The translations under genes were made by a program, and so were the position numbers. Positions 1 through 6,124 of a stretch of DNA of 14,770 nucleotides are shown piece by piece. The notes below the pieces were generated by a model. It saw only the letters and a list, made by a program, of their open reading frames with translations. It had not been told where the DNA came from and searched no databases. Source of the DNA: Phycisphaeraceae bacterium (lineage in GTDB: Bacteria > Planctomycetota > Phycisphaerae > Phycisphaerales > Phycisphaeraceae); assembly GCA_029260675.1 (NCBI GenBank), contig JAJDCV010000044.1:1-14770 (forward strand). Direction: 5' to 3'. The number at the start of each line of letters is the position of its first letter. Position 1 is the first letter of the stretch.

Positions 1-810
1 GACCTCGCCGTAGATGTTGGTCAGGGGCCCGCCGGAGTTGCCGGGGTTGATCATGGCGTCGGTCTGGATGAAGTTCTCGTAGCCGCCGCCCTTGACGTTG
101 ATGATGCCAAGCTCCCGCCCGGTCGCGGAGATGATGCCCTGGCTCATGGAAAAGTCGAAGCTCAACGGCGAACCGAAGGCGAAGACGATGTCACCCTGCT
201 GGACGTCTTCCTTGGCGATCCGGGTCGGCACCAGGTGTGTCGCGTCGACGGTGAGCACCGCGATATCGGTCCGTTCGTCTGTATTCAGAACCTTGGCTTC
301 GTATTCCGCGCCGTCGTGGAAACGGACCTTGATCTGGTCGGCGTTCCGCACGACGTGGTTGTTGGTGATGATGTAGTCCTGGGAGCCGCCGGGGTTGTCC
401 GGGTCCAGGTAGCGGTAGACCCATCCGGAACCCGAGCCGATCGGCCGGGGGGGCTGGTACCGGTCGTACCGGTCCTCGCCTGGCTTGCGATCTCCGAACT
501 GCTCCAGCAGGTCGTCGGGGGTCTTGCCCGGCCCGAAGAATCGGCGGACGGCGTCGTGGGGGTTGGCGTCGGTGCGTGCCAGGACCTGGATGGCGACGAC
601 GCTGGGCTCGACGACCTGCGAGACGTCCCGGAATGAGTTGCTCAGCTCGGCGAGGAACTTGCTGTCTGTCAGGGACTCGCCGATGAACTGGACGCGGGCC
701 ATCTTGTGGCTGTGGGCGATCTGCCTGGCGACCCCGGGCCCGAGGATCATGACAAGCAGGACGGTCAACAGCAGGACGATAGTCGGGCCATACCAGCGGA
801 TTCGGGACAT
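1..810 (-). CDS. htrA: HtrA/DegP-family serine protease, 3' end beyond the left edge
   Basis: Trypsin-like serine protease of the HtrA (Deg) family, which degrades or refolds misfolded envelope proteins. The reading frame runs from ATG at 810 without a stop to base 1, so 270 residues are visible and the C-terminal part, where PDZ domains normally lie, is off the window. Residues about 9-27 form one hydrophobic segment, a signal anchor or signal peptide. The protease domain starts near residue 55. The catalytic triad is seen as His152 in TNNHVV, Asp182 in RTDIAV and Ser259 in the NPGNSGGP motif. AGAGGAG lies 6 nt before the ATG and fixes the start. The gene follows panB on the same strand after a 131-bp gap, so it may have its own promoter. 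Residues 82-122 form a charged linker typical of Deg proteins. The family is certain; which Deg paralogue it is cannot be told without the PDZ region. Confidence 0.93.
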   Translation of the reverse strand, partial: MSRIRWYGPTIVLLLTVLLVMILGPGVARQIAHSHKMARVQFIGESLTDSKFLAELSNSFRDVSQVVEPSVVAIQVLARTDANPHDAVRRFFGPGKTPDDLLEQFGDRKPGEDRYDRYQPPRPIGSGSGWVYRYLDPDNPGGSQDYIITNNHVVRNADQIKVRFHDGAEYEAKVLNTDERTDIAVLTVDATHLVPTRIAKEDVQQGDIVFAFGSPLSFDFSMSQGIISATGRELGIINVKGGGYENFIQTDAMINPGNSGGPLTNIYGEV

Positions 811-823
811 CGTGAACTCCTCT
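811..823 (-). promoter_or_regulatory. Ribosome binding site of the HtrA-family gene
   Basis: On the minus strand AGAGGAG lies at 823-817, with a 6-nt spacer before ATG at 810. It is a near-consensus Shine-Dalgarno sequence and supports the chosen start. Confidence 0.75.
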
Positions 824-941
824 ATTCGGTCTTTGATGCGTGGTGGGTTGGGTGTCTGGTGAGCCGGGTCAAAAGTCGGTCGTCCGGGCTCCATGTGAGG
901 CACCCCATACGATATCGACCGACGGGCCCCGGCTCGGAGAG

Positions 942-1853
942 TTATACGACGCCCGGACGGGTCGGTTCGCCTGACCGGGGAGCTTTGGGGGGCGTCTCGG
1001 GGGCCTTGGGCGGGTTCAGGTGGTACGCCCCGCCGTCACGCTGGTACTCCCCGCGAGACACCGCCCGCACCCAGGCGGCGGCGGCGGTCTGGATCTGGCT
1101 GCCCACGTCGATCGCCGGGGGCGCGAACGGCGGCTGCCAGTCCGATAGCTTCAACAGGTCGTGCAGCACCACCACATGCCCGTGGCACGCCGGACCGGCC
1201 CCACAGCCGATCACAGGGACCGGCTCGCCGTCGTCTCGGCCCCGGGCGATCTGGACCACGCGCTTGGACACCTCATCGGGCACCGCCTCCAGCAGCAACG
1301 CAGACGCACCCCGCGCGATCATCAACTCGGCGGTATCAACTATCAGCTCCGCTTCGCGCGGCGAGCGCCCGGCCGCCTTGTACCCCCCGGTCGCACGGAC
1401 CTGCTGCGGGCGGGAACCCAGGTGCGCCACCACCGGCACGCCCGCGTGACTCATCCGCTCGACCAGCGCCGCGTGGGTCTCGTCGACCTCAAGCTTCACC
1501 AGGTCCGCCCCGCCGTCCTTCATAAAAGCCACCGCGTGCTGCATCGCCTCATCGGCGCCGCACTGATAGCTGCCAAATGGCATGTCCGCCACGATCAGCG
1601 CCTTGGGCGCGCCACGACGTACCGCCTTGGTGATCTCCAACATGAACGGCATCGGGGCCGGCAGCGTCGAGTCGTGCCCGAGGATGAACTGGGCCGCGGT
1701 ATCACCGACCAGCATCGTCCGCAGCCCCCCGCGGTACAGCCACCTGGCCGTGGTCGCGTCGTAGCAGGTGAGCATCGCGAATGGTTCGCCGCCCTTCGCC
1801 CAGCGGCGCAGGTCGCGGAGGGTGATCCGCTTGTCGTGGGCTGGTTCGCTCAT
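942..1853 (-). CDS. panB: 3-methyl-2-oxobutanoate hydroxymethyltransferase (ketopantoate hydroxymethyltransferase)
   Basis: Cytoplasmic first committed enzyme of pantothenate synthesis. It transfers a hydroxymethyl group from methylenetetrahydrofolate to 2-oxoisovalerate to give ketopantoate. The 303-residue protein shows the PanB landmarks in order: LTCYDATTA (28-36), MLVGDT (47-52), GHDSTLP (59-65), ADMPFGSY (89-96), LVKLE (118-122), HLGSRPQ (144-150), GGYKAAGR (156-163), LLLEAVP (186-192) and VIGCGAG. By alignment from memory to E. coli PanB, the metal and catalytic residues Asp45, Asp84, Lys112, Glu114 and Glu181 correspond to Asp51, Asp90, Lys120, Glu122 and Glu189. E. coli Ser46 is Thr52 here. 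A proline-rich tail of about 20 residues and other additions make it longer than the roughly 264-residue E. coli enzyme. Its ATG overlaps the end of the upstream nuclease-like gene by 4 nt, so translation is probably coupled. No panC or panD is in the window. Confidence 0.96.
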   Translation of the reverse strand: MSEPAHDKRITLRDLRRWAKGGEPFAMLTCYDATTARWLYRGGLRTMLVGDTAAQFILGHDSTLPAPMPFMLEITKAVRRGAPKALIVADMPFGSYQCGADEAMQHAVAFMKDGGADLVKLEVDETHAALVERMSHAGVPVVAHLGSRPQQVRATGGYKAAGRSPREAELIVDTAELMIARGASALLLEAVPDEVSKRVVQIARGRDDGEPVPVIGCGAGPACHGHVVVLHDLLKLSDWQPPFAPPAIDVGSQIQTAAAAWVRAVSRGEYQRDGGAYHLNPPKAPETPPKAPRSGEPTRPGVV

Positions 1854-2944
1854 CGGTGTATTGTAGCCGGTTGGGCCGGGATATCCTCTCCCGGTGATCC
1901 GCTCCTGTCAGAAACCGTGCCGGGCGTGTCGTCCGAGGACGCGGGCTCGATCGCCAGTGTGACCATCAGGGGCAGGTGGTCCGACCCGGTTGCCTGGCCT
2001 ATCCGACGATCCAGACAGGCCCACTCCTCGCTGACCAGGCAGTGGTCGATCGGCAGCAGCCAGGGCATCGGCAGGTGAGTCGGCCAGGTGCCCTGGTTGC
2101 CCCGTCCATCCAGCGTGCTGATGAGTTTCCCGTCACCGGTCAGGATCGAGAAGGCGTACGACCAGGGCGTGGTGTTCAGATCCCCGATCACGATGTGCGG
2201 GTCGGTCTGTTCATCCGCCCATTTTTTGGCGCGGCGCAGGATCGAGTCGCGTAGGGCCGCGTGCCGGGCCGACACCGGCGGGGGCGGGTGGACGCTCAGC
2301 AACCTGACCCGTTGGCCGGACAAGGATAAAGTCGCTTGAATCGCAGGACGTTCTTCTCCAACAAATCCGTCGGCGAAGTCAAACACACGTGTGCTTTGCA
2401 ACGTGATCGTGGCATCATCGCCCAACGATTGGTGCACCAGCAGTGCGATCCCAAACGACCCCTGCCCGGGCCGGGACTCCGCCACCCGGTACGGGATGTC
2501 CATCTCGCGCAGCGCGGTGTCCCACCAGGGCTCGACCTCCTGTACGACCACGATGTCCGCGCCGCATCGACGCAAATAATCACCAACCCGCGTACGGTCG
2601 CGGTTCATGTGCAGCACGTTGACCTCTGCCAGCGTCAGCACCGCCGACCCCTCGGGGGCGGACGCGGCCACAGAAGTAAATATGGGCAGGATCAATACCC
2701 CATTGACCGCCAGCACCCCCACCGCCAAACCGGCCCAGACCCAACGCCTCAGCAACACCGCCGCCACGCACAGCCCCGCTGAACCCACCGCCAGATACAC
2801 CGCGAAGTGCGAACACAGGTCCATCACCCACCAGAACCGCCCAAGCCGACCCGCCAACGTCGCCGCCGCCAACACCACACACGCCATGCCCAACAGCACG
2901 GTCACCCGTGTGGAACGCTTGGGGCTTGGCTTCGTATCGCTCAA
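1850..2944 (-). CDS. Membrane-anchored endonuclease/exonuclease/phosphatase-family protein
   Basis: A 364-residue protein with an N-terminal membrane part and a C-terminal EEP (exonuclease III/DNase I/sphingomyelinase-like) domain. Hydrophobic stretches lie at about 14-32, 44-65 and 69-90, suggesting three membrane helices. The EEP domain from about 103 to 332 keeps the metal-site and catalytic landmarks: Asn109, Glu136 in VVQEVEP, His219 in SVHPP, Asp255 and Asn257 in IGDLNTTP, Asp300-His301, and the terminal SDH at 321-323. These residues make a metal-dependent phosphoesterase likely. The substrate (nucleic acid, lipid or inositol phosphate) cannot be read from sequence. The start is TTG at 2944, chosen because AGGAG lies 6 nt before it and the next ATG (residue 20) falls inside the first helix. 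The gene ends in a 4-nt overlap with panB, giving a two-gene unit. The last 30 residues are a polar low-complexity tail. Confidence 0.88.
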   Translation of the reverse strand: MSDTKPSPKRSTRVTVLLGMACVVLAAATLAGRLGRFWWVMDLCSHFAVYLAVGSAGLCVAAVLLRRWVWAGLAVGVLAVNGVLILPIFTSVAASAPEGSAVLTLAEVNVLHMNRDRTRVGDYLRRCGADIVVVQEVEPWWDTALREMDIPYRVAESRPGQGSFGIALLVHQSLGDDATITLQSTRVFDFADGFVGEERPAIQATLSLSGQRVRLLSVHPPPPVSARHAALRDSILRRAKKWADEQTDPHIVIGDLNTTPWSYAFSILTGDGKLISTLDGRGNQGTWPTHLPMPWLLPIDHCLVSEEWACLDRRIGQATGSDHLPLMVTLAIEPASSDDTPGTVSDRSGSPGEDIPAQPATIHR

Positions 2945-2955
2945 TTCCGGCTCCT
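2945..2955 (-). promoter_or_regulatory. Ribosome binding site deciding a TTG start
   Basis: AGGAG on the minus strand at 2955-2951 is followed by a 6-nt spacer and then TTG at 2944. It is the reason for choosing the rare start codon over the in-frame ATG 19 codons later, which would remove part of the first membrane helix. Confidence 0.65.
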
Positions 2956-2969
2956 AAGGTATAAACGCG
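2956..2969. promoter_or_regulatory. Candidate -10 region in the 30-bp divergent gap
   Basis: The gap between the divergent nuclease-like and LOG genes is only 30 bp (2945-2974). It holds TATAAA at 2960-2965 on the plus strand, a possible -10 box for the LOG gene giving an almost leaderless message. On the minus strand TTGATT, a 16-nt spacer and TATACC could serve the nuclease-panB unit. I see no good plus-strand -35 box. The assignment is tentative. Confidence 0.25.
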
Positions 2970-2974
2970 GCACT

Positions 2975-3520
2975 ATGCCAATCAACGTCTGTGTTTATTG
3001 TTCGTCCAGCGACACCATCGACCGCCGGTTTTTCCAGGTCGCCCGGGACCTTGGCCACGCGATCGGGCAGCGCGGCGACACGCTGATCTACGGCGGGGGC
3101 AGCGTCGGGCTCATGGGCGAGGTCGCACGGGCCTGCCACGAACACGGCGGCAAGGTCGTCGGCGTGATCCCCGAATCGCTCAAGACCGCCGAGATCGCCT
3201 ACCACCGCGCCGACGAACTGATCGTCACCGAGACCATGAGCGAACGCAAGACCCTGATGTTCACCCGTGGCGACGCCTTCGTCATCCTCCCCGGCGGGTT
3301 CGGCACGCTCGAAGAACTCGCCGAGGTCCTGGTCCTGAAAGTCCTGAAATACCAGGACCGCCCGATCGTCATCCTCAACTGCCACGGGTTCTACGACCCG
3401 CTGGTCGATCTGTTCGATCACTTTATCGAAAACAACTTCGCCAAACCCAAGCACCGCGAGCTGTACAAGGTGGTGACGACCGTCGACGAGGTGGTCGCTT
3501 CACTGAATGGCGGGCGGTGA
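2975..3520 (+). CDS. LOG-family protein (TIGR00730-type Rossmann fold), putative nucleoside 5'-monophosphate phosphoribohydrolase
   Basis: A 181-residue single-domain cytoplasmic protein of the LOG (Lonely Guy) family. Characterised members cleave the N-glycosidic bond of cytokinin riboside or adenosine 5'-monophosphate to free the base and ribose 5-phosphate. Visible motifs are VCVYCSSSD near the N terminus, the glycine-rich nucleotide loop YGGGSVGLMG (39-48), Met88-SERK (88-92) with the conserved Arg91, and the family signature PGGFGTLEE (106-114) with the catalytic-type Glu114. Length is typical of the family. The reading frame stays open further upstream, but MPINVCVYCS at 2975 matches the usual family N terminus, and an earlier start would run into the divergent gene. 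Only a weak AAGG lies upstream. It is the sole plus-strand gene here. A bacterial housekeeping role in nucleotide salvage is more likely than hormone production, though the substrate is unproven. Confidence 0.92.
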   Translation: MPINVCVYCSSSDTIDRRFFQVARDLGHAIGQRGDTLIYGGGSVGLMGEVARACHEHGGKVVGVIPESLKTAEIAYHRADELIVTETMSERKTLMFTRGDAFVILPGGFGTLEELAEVLVLKVLKYQDRPIVILNCHGFYDPLVDLFDHFIENNFAKPKHRELYKVVTTVDEVVASLNGGR

Positions 3521-3570
3521 TCGACCGGCGTGCTGGCTGACGGCAGGCCGTGTTTGTGCCACCACCCCTC

Positions 3571-3610
3571 AAAGTAAAACAGCCCCGGCGGTGAACGCGC
3601 GACCGGGGCC
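3571..3610 (-). terminator. Rho-independent terminator of the PepSY-domain gene
   Basis: A perfect 7-bp inverted repeat, GCCCCGG at 3582-3588 and CCGGGGC at 3603-3609, encloses a 14-nt loop. Read on the minus strand, the stem is followed by TGTTTTACTTT. It lies 43 bp beyond the stop of the PepSY-domain gene. The plus-strand side lacks a T-run, so it may not stop transcription from the convergent LOG gene. Confidence 0.7.
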
Positions 3611-3651
3611 GATGGATTAATCGAGAGCTTCAAACTCAGAGGTGACGTGAA

Positions 3652-4044
3652 TTAATCGTCATCCTCTTCGTCGTCGTCATCATCGTCGTCATTTTCAACC
3701 GACATCTTCCCGGTCATGGCGTCGAAATCGACCTCGATAAGTTTCTGGTCTAGCAGCACGAGCACCTCGATCTCCAGACCAACCTCATCCTCATCATCTT
3801 CCAACTCGTATTCGGCCACGACGGCCACGCCGCCGGTCGCTTTCTCGGCGGCCTTGATGGCCTTGACCAGAGAGATCTGGGTATCCGCGATCCGCTCGGC
3901 CAGGACTTTAAGGTCCGGGGCATCTTCGTGTTCACTCTCGTCCGCACGTACCACGGGGCCGGTTGTCAGCCAACCCCCCAACACGATCACAACACCGACC
4001 AACGCGACAAGTCCGAGGCGCATGCATTGCATCCGATCGTTCAT
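3652..4044 (-). CDS. Small secreted PepSY-domain protein with polyacidic tail
   Basis: A 130-residue protein with a signal peptide or anchor: the hydrophobic core is at about 10-28, with possible cleavage after VVRA at 34. Residues about 56-115 resemble a PepSY domain: an ISLVKAIKAAEKATGG helix (57-72), an AEYELE strand (78-83) and a closing EVDFDAMTGK motif (104-113). PepSY domains occur in protease propeptides and in many envelope proteins, often as inhibitory or ligand-binding modules. The specific role here is unknown. The last 12 residues are all Asp or Glu, encoded by a GAY/GAR triplet run, and the middle is acidic too, suggesting cation binding. I chose ATG at 4044 because AAGGAG lies 8 nt before it; an in-frame GTG at 4053 overlaps that site. 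It stands alone: 247 bp follow the ABC operon end and a terminator follows it. Confidence 0.78.
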   Translation of the reverse strand: MNDRMQCMRLGLVALVGVVIVLGGWLTTGPVVRADESEHEDAPDLKVLAERIADTQISLVKAIKAAEKATGGVAVVAEYELEDDEDEVGLEIEVLVLLDQKLIEVDFDAMTGKMSVENDDDDDDDEEDDD

Positions 4045-4052
4045 AGCTGTCA

Positions 4053-4058
4053 CTCCTT
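4053..4058 (-). promoter_or_regulatory. Ribosome binding site of the PepSY-domain gene
   Basis: AAGGAG on the minus strand is followed by an 8-nt spacer and ATG at 4044. Its last base is the first base of an in-frame GTG, which rules that GTG out as a likely start. Confidence 0.75.
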
Positions 4059-4275
4059 AAAGGAATACGGTGGGCTTGATGGCGGCCACGGACGCGGCCG
4101 CGCGGGGAACTACGACGCTCAGCATAACCAAGGCTCCCCGGGCCGCAAGAGCATCTTGAGCAATCCATGGGAAAACCCCCTCCTTGATTCCCCGCGCCCA
4201 ATCGGACTCGGCTCCACGGAACCCGTCACATGTGCGTCTCAGCCCGCACAGAACCGGTCGACCCGGCTGGCAAAC

Positions 4276-4288
4276 GATACCGAGTATC
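4276..4288 (-). repeat. Short inverted repeat just after the ABC operon
   Basis: GATAC, a 3-nt loop, then GTATC, 3 nt beyond the stop codon of the downstream ABC gene. On the minus strand only GTTTG follows, so it is at best a weak terminator. The flanking minus-strand octamer GTTGATAC also occurs in the larger inverted repeat at 9969-10001. Confidence 0.35.
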
Positions 4289-4291
4289 AAC

Positions 4292-6124
4292 TTATGCTTC
4301 GGAGGCGTGTATGAACTGGCGGTACAGGTTGGCGTAGGACCCGCCGTGGGCGAGCAGCTCGTTGTGCGTGCCGCGTTCGATGATCTGGCCCTGGTCCAGC
4401 ACGAGAACCAGATCGGCGTGACGGACGGTGCTCAGCCGATGCGCAACCACAAAGCTTGTCCGACCCCGTAGCAGCTTCGCCAGCGCCTTTTGGATCCGCG
4501 CCTCGGTCATGGTGTCGACACTCGACGTCGCTTCGTCCAGGATCAGGATCCGCGGGTCCGCGAGCATCGCCCGGGTGAAGCACACCAACTGCCGCTGGCC
4601 CAACGACAGGTTCCCGCCGCGCTCCCCGACCTGGGTGTGCAGGCCCTGCGGCAGCGACTCGAAGAGGTCCAGGCAATCAAGCTTCCTCGCCGCGGCGTAC
4701 ACATCCTCATCCGTCGCGCCGCCGTGCCCGATCCGGATGTTGTCCATCACGGACCCGGTAAACAGGAAATTCTGCTGCAAGACGATCCCGATCTGCCGGG
4801 TCAATCCTCGCCCTCGGATCTTTCGGATGTCCGTGCCATCGATCAGGAGCCTGCCCCGCGTAGGCAGGTAGAACTTGGCGATCAGGCTGGTGATCGTGCT
4901 CTTGCCGCTGCCGGTGTGACCGACCAGCGCCACGGTCTGCCCGGGCTCGGCGACGAAGCTGACGCCGTGCAGCACCGGCGTGTCCTTCACGTACTCGAAG
5001 CCCACGTCATTGAACTCGACCCGGCCCCGGATCTGCGGCGGGTCGACCGCGTCGGCATCGTCGAGCTGCTCCGGCTCGCTGTCGAGCAGCGCAAAGACAC
5101 GCTCGGCCCCGGCCATCGCGGTCAGGGCCATGTTGTACATCCGCCCGATCATCGTCAGGGGCCCGAAGAAGCTGGGCACCATGAAGAAAAACACCCACAT
5201 CGCCGCGAACTGCTCCTGCGCCGACCCCCCGCCGATCGGCAGGCCGACCAGCACCTTGTACCCACCCAGCACCAGCAGCACCGCGATAAATAACTGGTTG
5301 TTCAGCTCGATCAACGGCAGGAACACGCCCACCAGCTTGTCGGCGCGGAGGTTGTACCCGGCGTGGTCGGCGACCAGGTCGTGGAACATCTCCGCGTTGA
5401 CGTCTTCACGAACAAAACCCTGGGTCACGCGGATCCCCGTCACCGACTCGGCCAGCGTCGCGGTCACCCGGCTGAAGCTCTCCTGGATGTTACGCCAGGC
5501 CTGACTCAGACGGTGACGGAAATAGTTACTGATCAACAACAGCACCGGCGCCATCGCCAGCACCACCAAGAACAACACCCAGTCGTAATACAGCATGACC
5601 GCCGCGGCGAACAGCATCTGCCCGCCCTGCACTAGCGAGACGAACAGCACGTCCTGAACACCCGCGCGGATCGCCTCGGCGTCGGAGGTCATCCGGCTGA
5701 TGATCCTGCCCAGCTTGGTCTGGTTGTAAAACCGCATCGGCATCCGTTGGAGGTGCTCGAAGATCCGGCTACGCAGCTCGTACACGACCGCCTCGCCCAG
5801 CTCCAGGCCAAGCCGCATCCGTACATGGAACACGGCCGCGGTGGACGCCGCCAGGATCGCGAACCAGACCGCCACCCGCAGCGTCCCGGCCGAATCCCCC
5901 CGTGTGATCGGGCCGTTGATCGCCGCCGCCATGACCCAACCCATCGCGGGCATCTGGATCGCACGGATCGCAACCATCAGGAACAGCCAGCCCCGTGTCC
6001 TGCGGTGGGGCCGTGTCAACCCAAGCACCCGGCGGACCAGCGCCATATCCAGCGGACGTTTGTCCGCCTCGCGGTCGCCACGGACAACATGCGTCAGGGT
6101 CTTGGGAGTGGTGGCCTGATTCAC
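4292..6124 (-). CDS. ABC exporter half-transporter (permease-ATPase), consensus Walker B partner
   Basis: A 610-residue fused type IV exporter subunit: a six-helix membrane domain (about 45-345) followed by an ATPase domain (about 368-600). Motifs: Walker A GHTGSGKST (402-410), Q-loop Gln450, X-loop TQVGERG (497-503), signature LSLGQ (506-510), Walker B ILILD with catalytic Glu531, D-loop SSVD (534-537) and switch His562. The signature has Leu508 in place of the usual Gly. It begins with GTG at 6124, inside a GTGA overlap with the stop of the preceding ABC gene. A G-rich stretch lies just before, so the two are probably translated as a coupled pair and form a heterodimer. Substrate is unknown; the family exports drugs, lipids, peptides or lipid-linked sugars. 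No accessory peptide, peptidase domain or membrane fusion protein is beside it. Another possible start is ATG at residue 27. Confidence 0.93.
   Translation of the reverse strand: MNQATTPKTLTHVVRGDREADKRPLDMALVRRVLGLTRPHRRTRGWLFLMVAIRAIQMPAMGWVMAAAINGPITRGDSAGTLRVAVWFAILAASTAAVFHVRMRLGLELGEAVVYELRSRIFEHLQRMPMRFYNQTKLGRIISRMTSDAEAIRAGVQDVLFVSLVQGGQMLFAAAVMLYYDWVLFLVVLAMAPVLLLISNYFRHRLSQAWRNIQESFSRVTATLAESVTGIRVTQGFVREDVNAEMFHDLVADHAGYNLRADKLVGVFLPLIELNNQLFIAVLLVLGGYKVLVGLPIGGGSAQEQFAAMWVFFFMVPSFFGPLTMIGRMYNMALTAMAGAERVFALLDSEPEQLDDADAVDPPQIRGRVEFNDVGFEYVKDTPVLHGVSFVAEPGQTVALVGHTGSGKSTITSLIAKFYLPTRGRLLIDGTDIRKIRGRGLTRQIGIVLQQNFLFTGSVMDNIRIGHGGATDEDVYAAARKLDCLDLFESLPQGLHTQVGERGGNLSLGQRQLVCFTRAMLADPRILILDEATSSVDTMTEARIQKALAKLLRGRTSFVVAHRLSTVRHADLVLVLDQGQIIERGTHNELLAHGGSYANLYRQFIHASEA

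Noticed and set aside
861..892. GAGCC/GGCTC inverted repeat between panB and the protease gene as a terminator
   Set aside because: It has a 7-bp stem with a bulge and a long loop, without a T-run on the minus strand. It may be incidental in GC-rich DNA.
2807..2974. Longer LOG-family protein starting at 2807
   Set aside because: The 56 extra residues are Arg/His/Pro-rich shadow coding of the opposite-strand gene and would overlap its start. The family N terminus begins at 2975.
3652..3691. Triplet run as a CRISPR-like or microsatellite element
   Set aside because: It is the in-frame coding of the acidic tail of the PepSY protein. There are no spacers.
4045..4053. GTG start at 4053 for the PepSY-domain gene
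   Set aside because: The GTG overlaps the AAGGAG site. The ATG at 4044 has normal spacing.
4082..4101. GCGGCC/GGCCGC inverted repeat as a terminator between the ABC operon and the PepSY-domain gene
   Set aside because: The stem is GC-rich but no T-run follows on either strand, and it lies close to the PepSY start rather than to the ABC stop.
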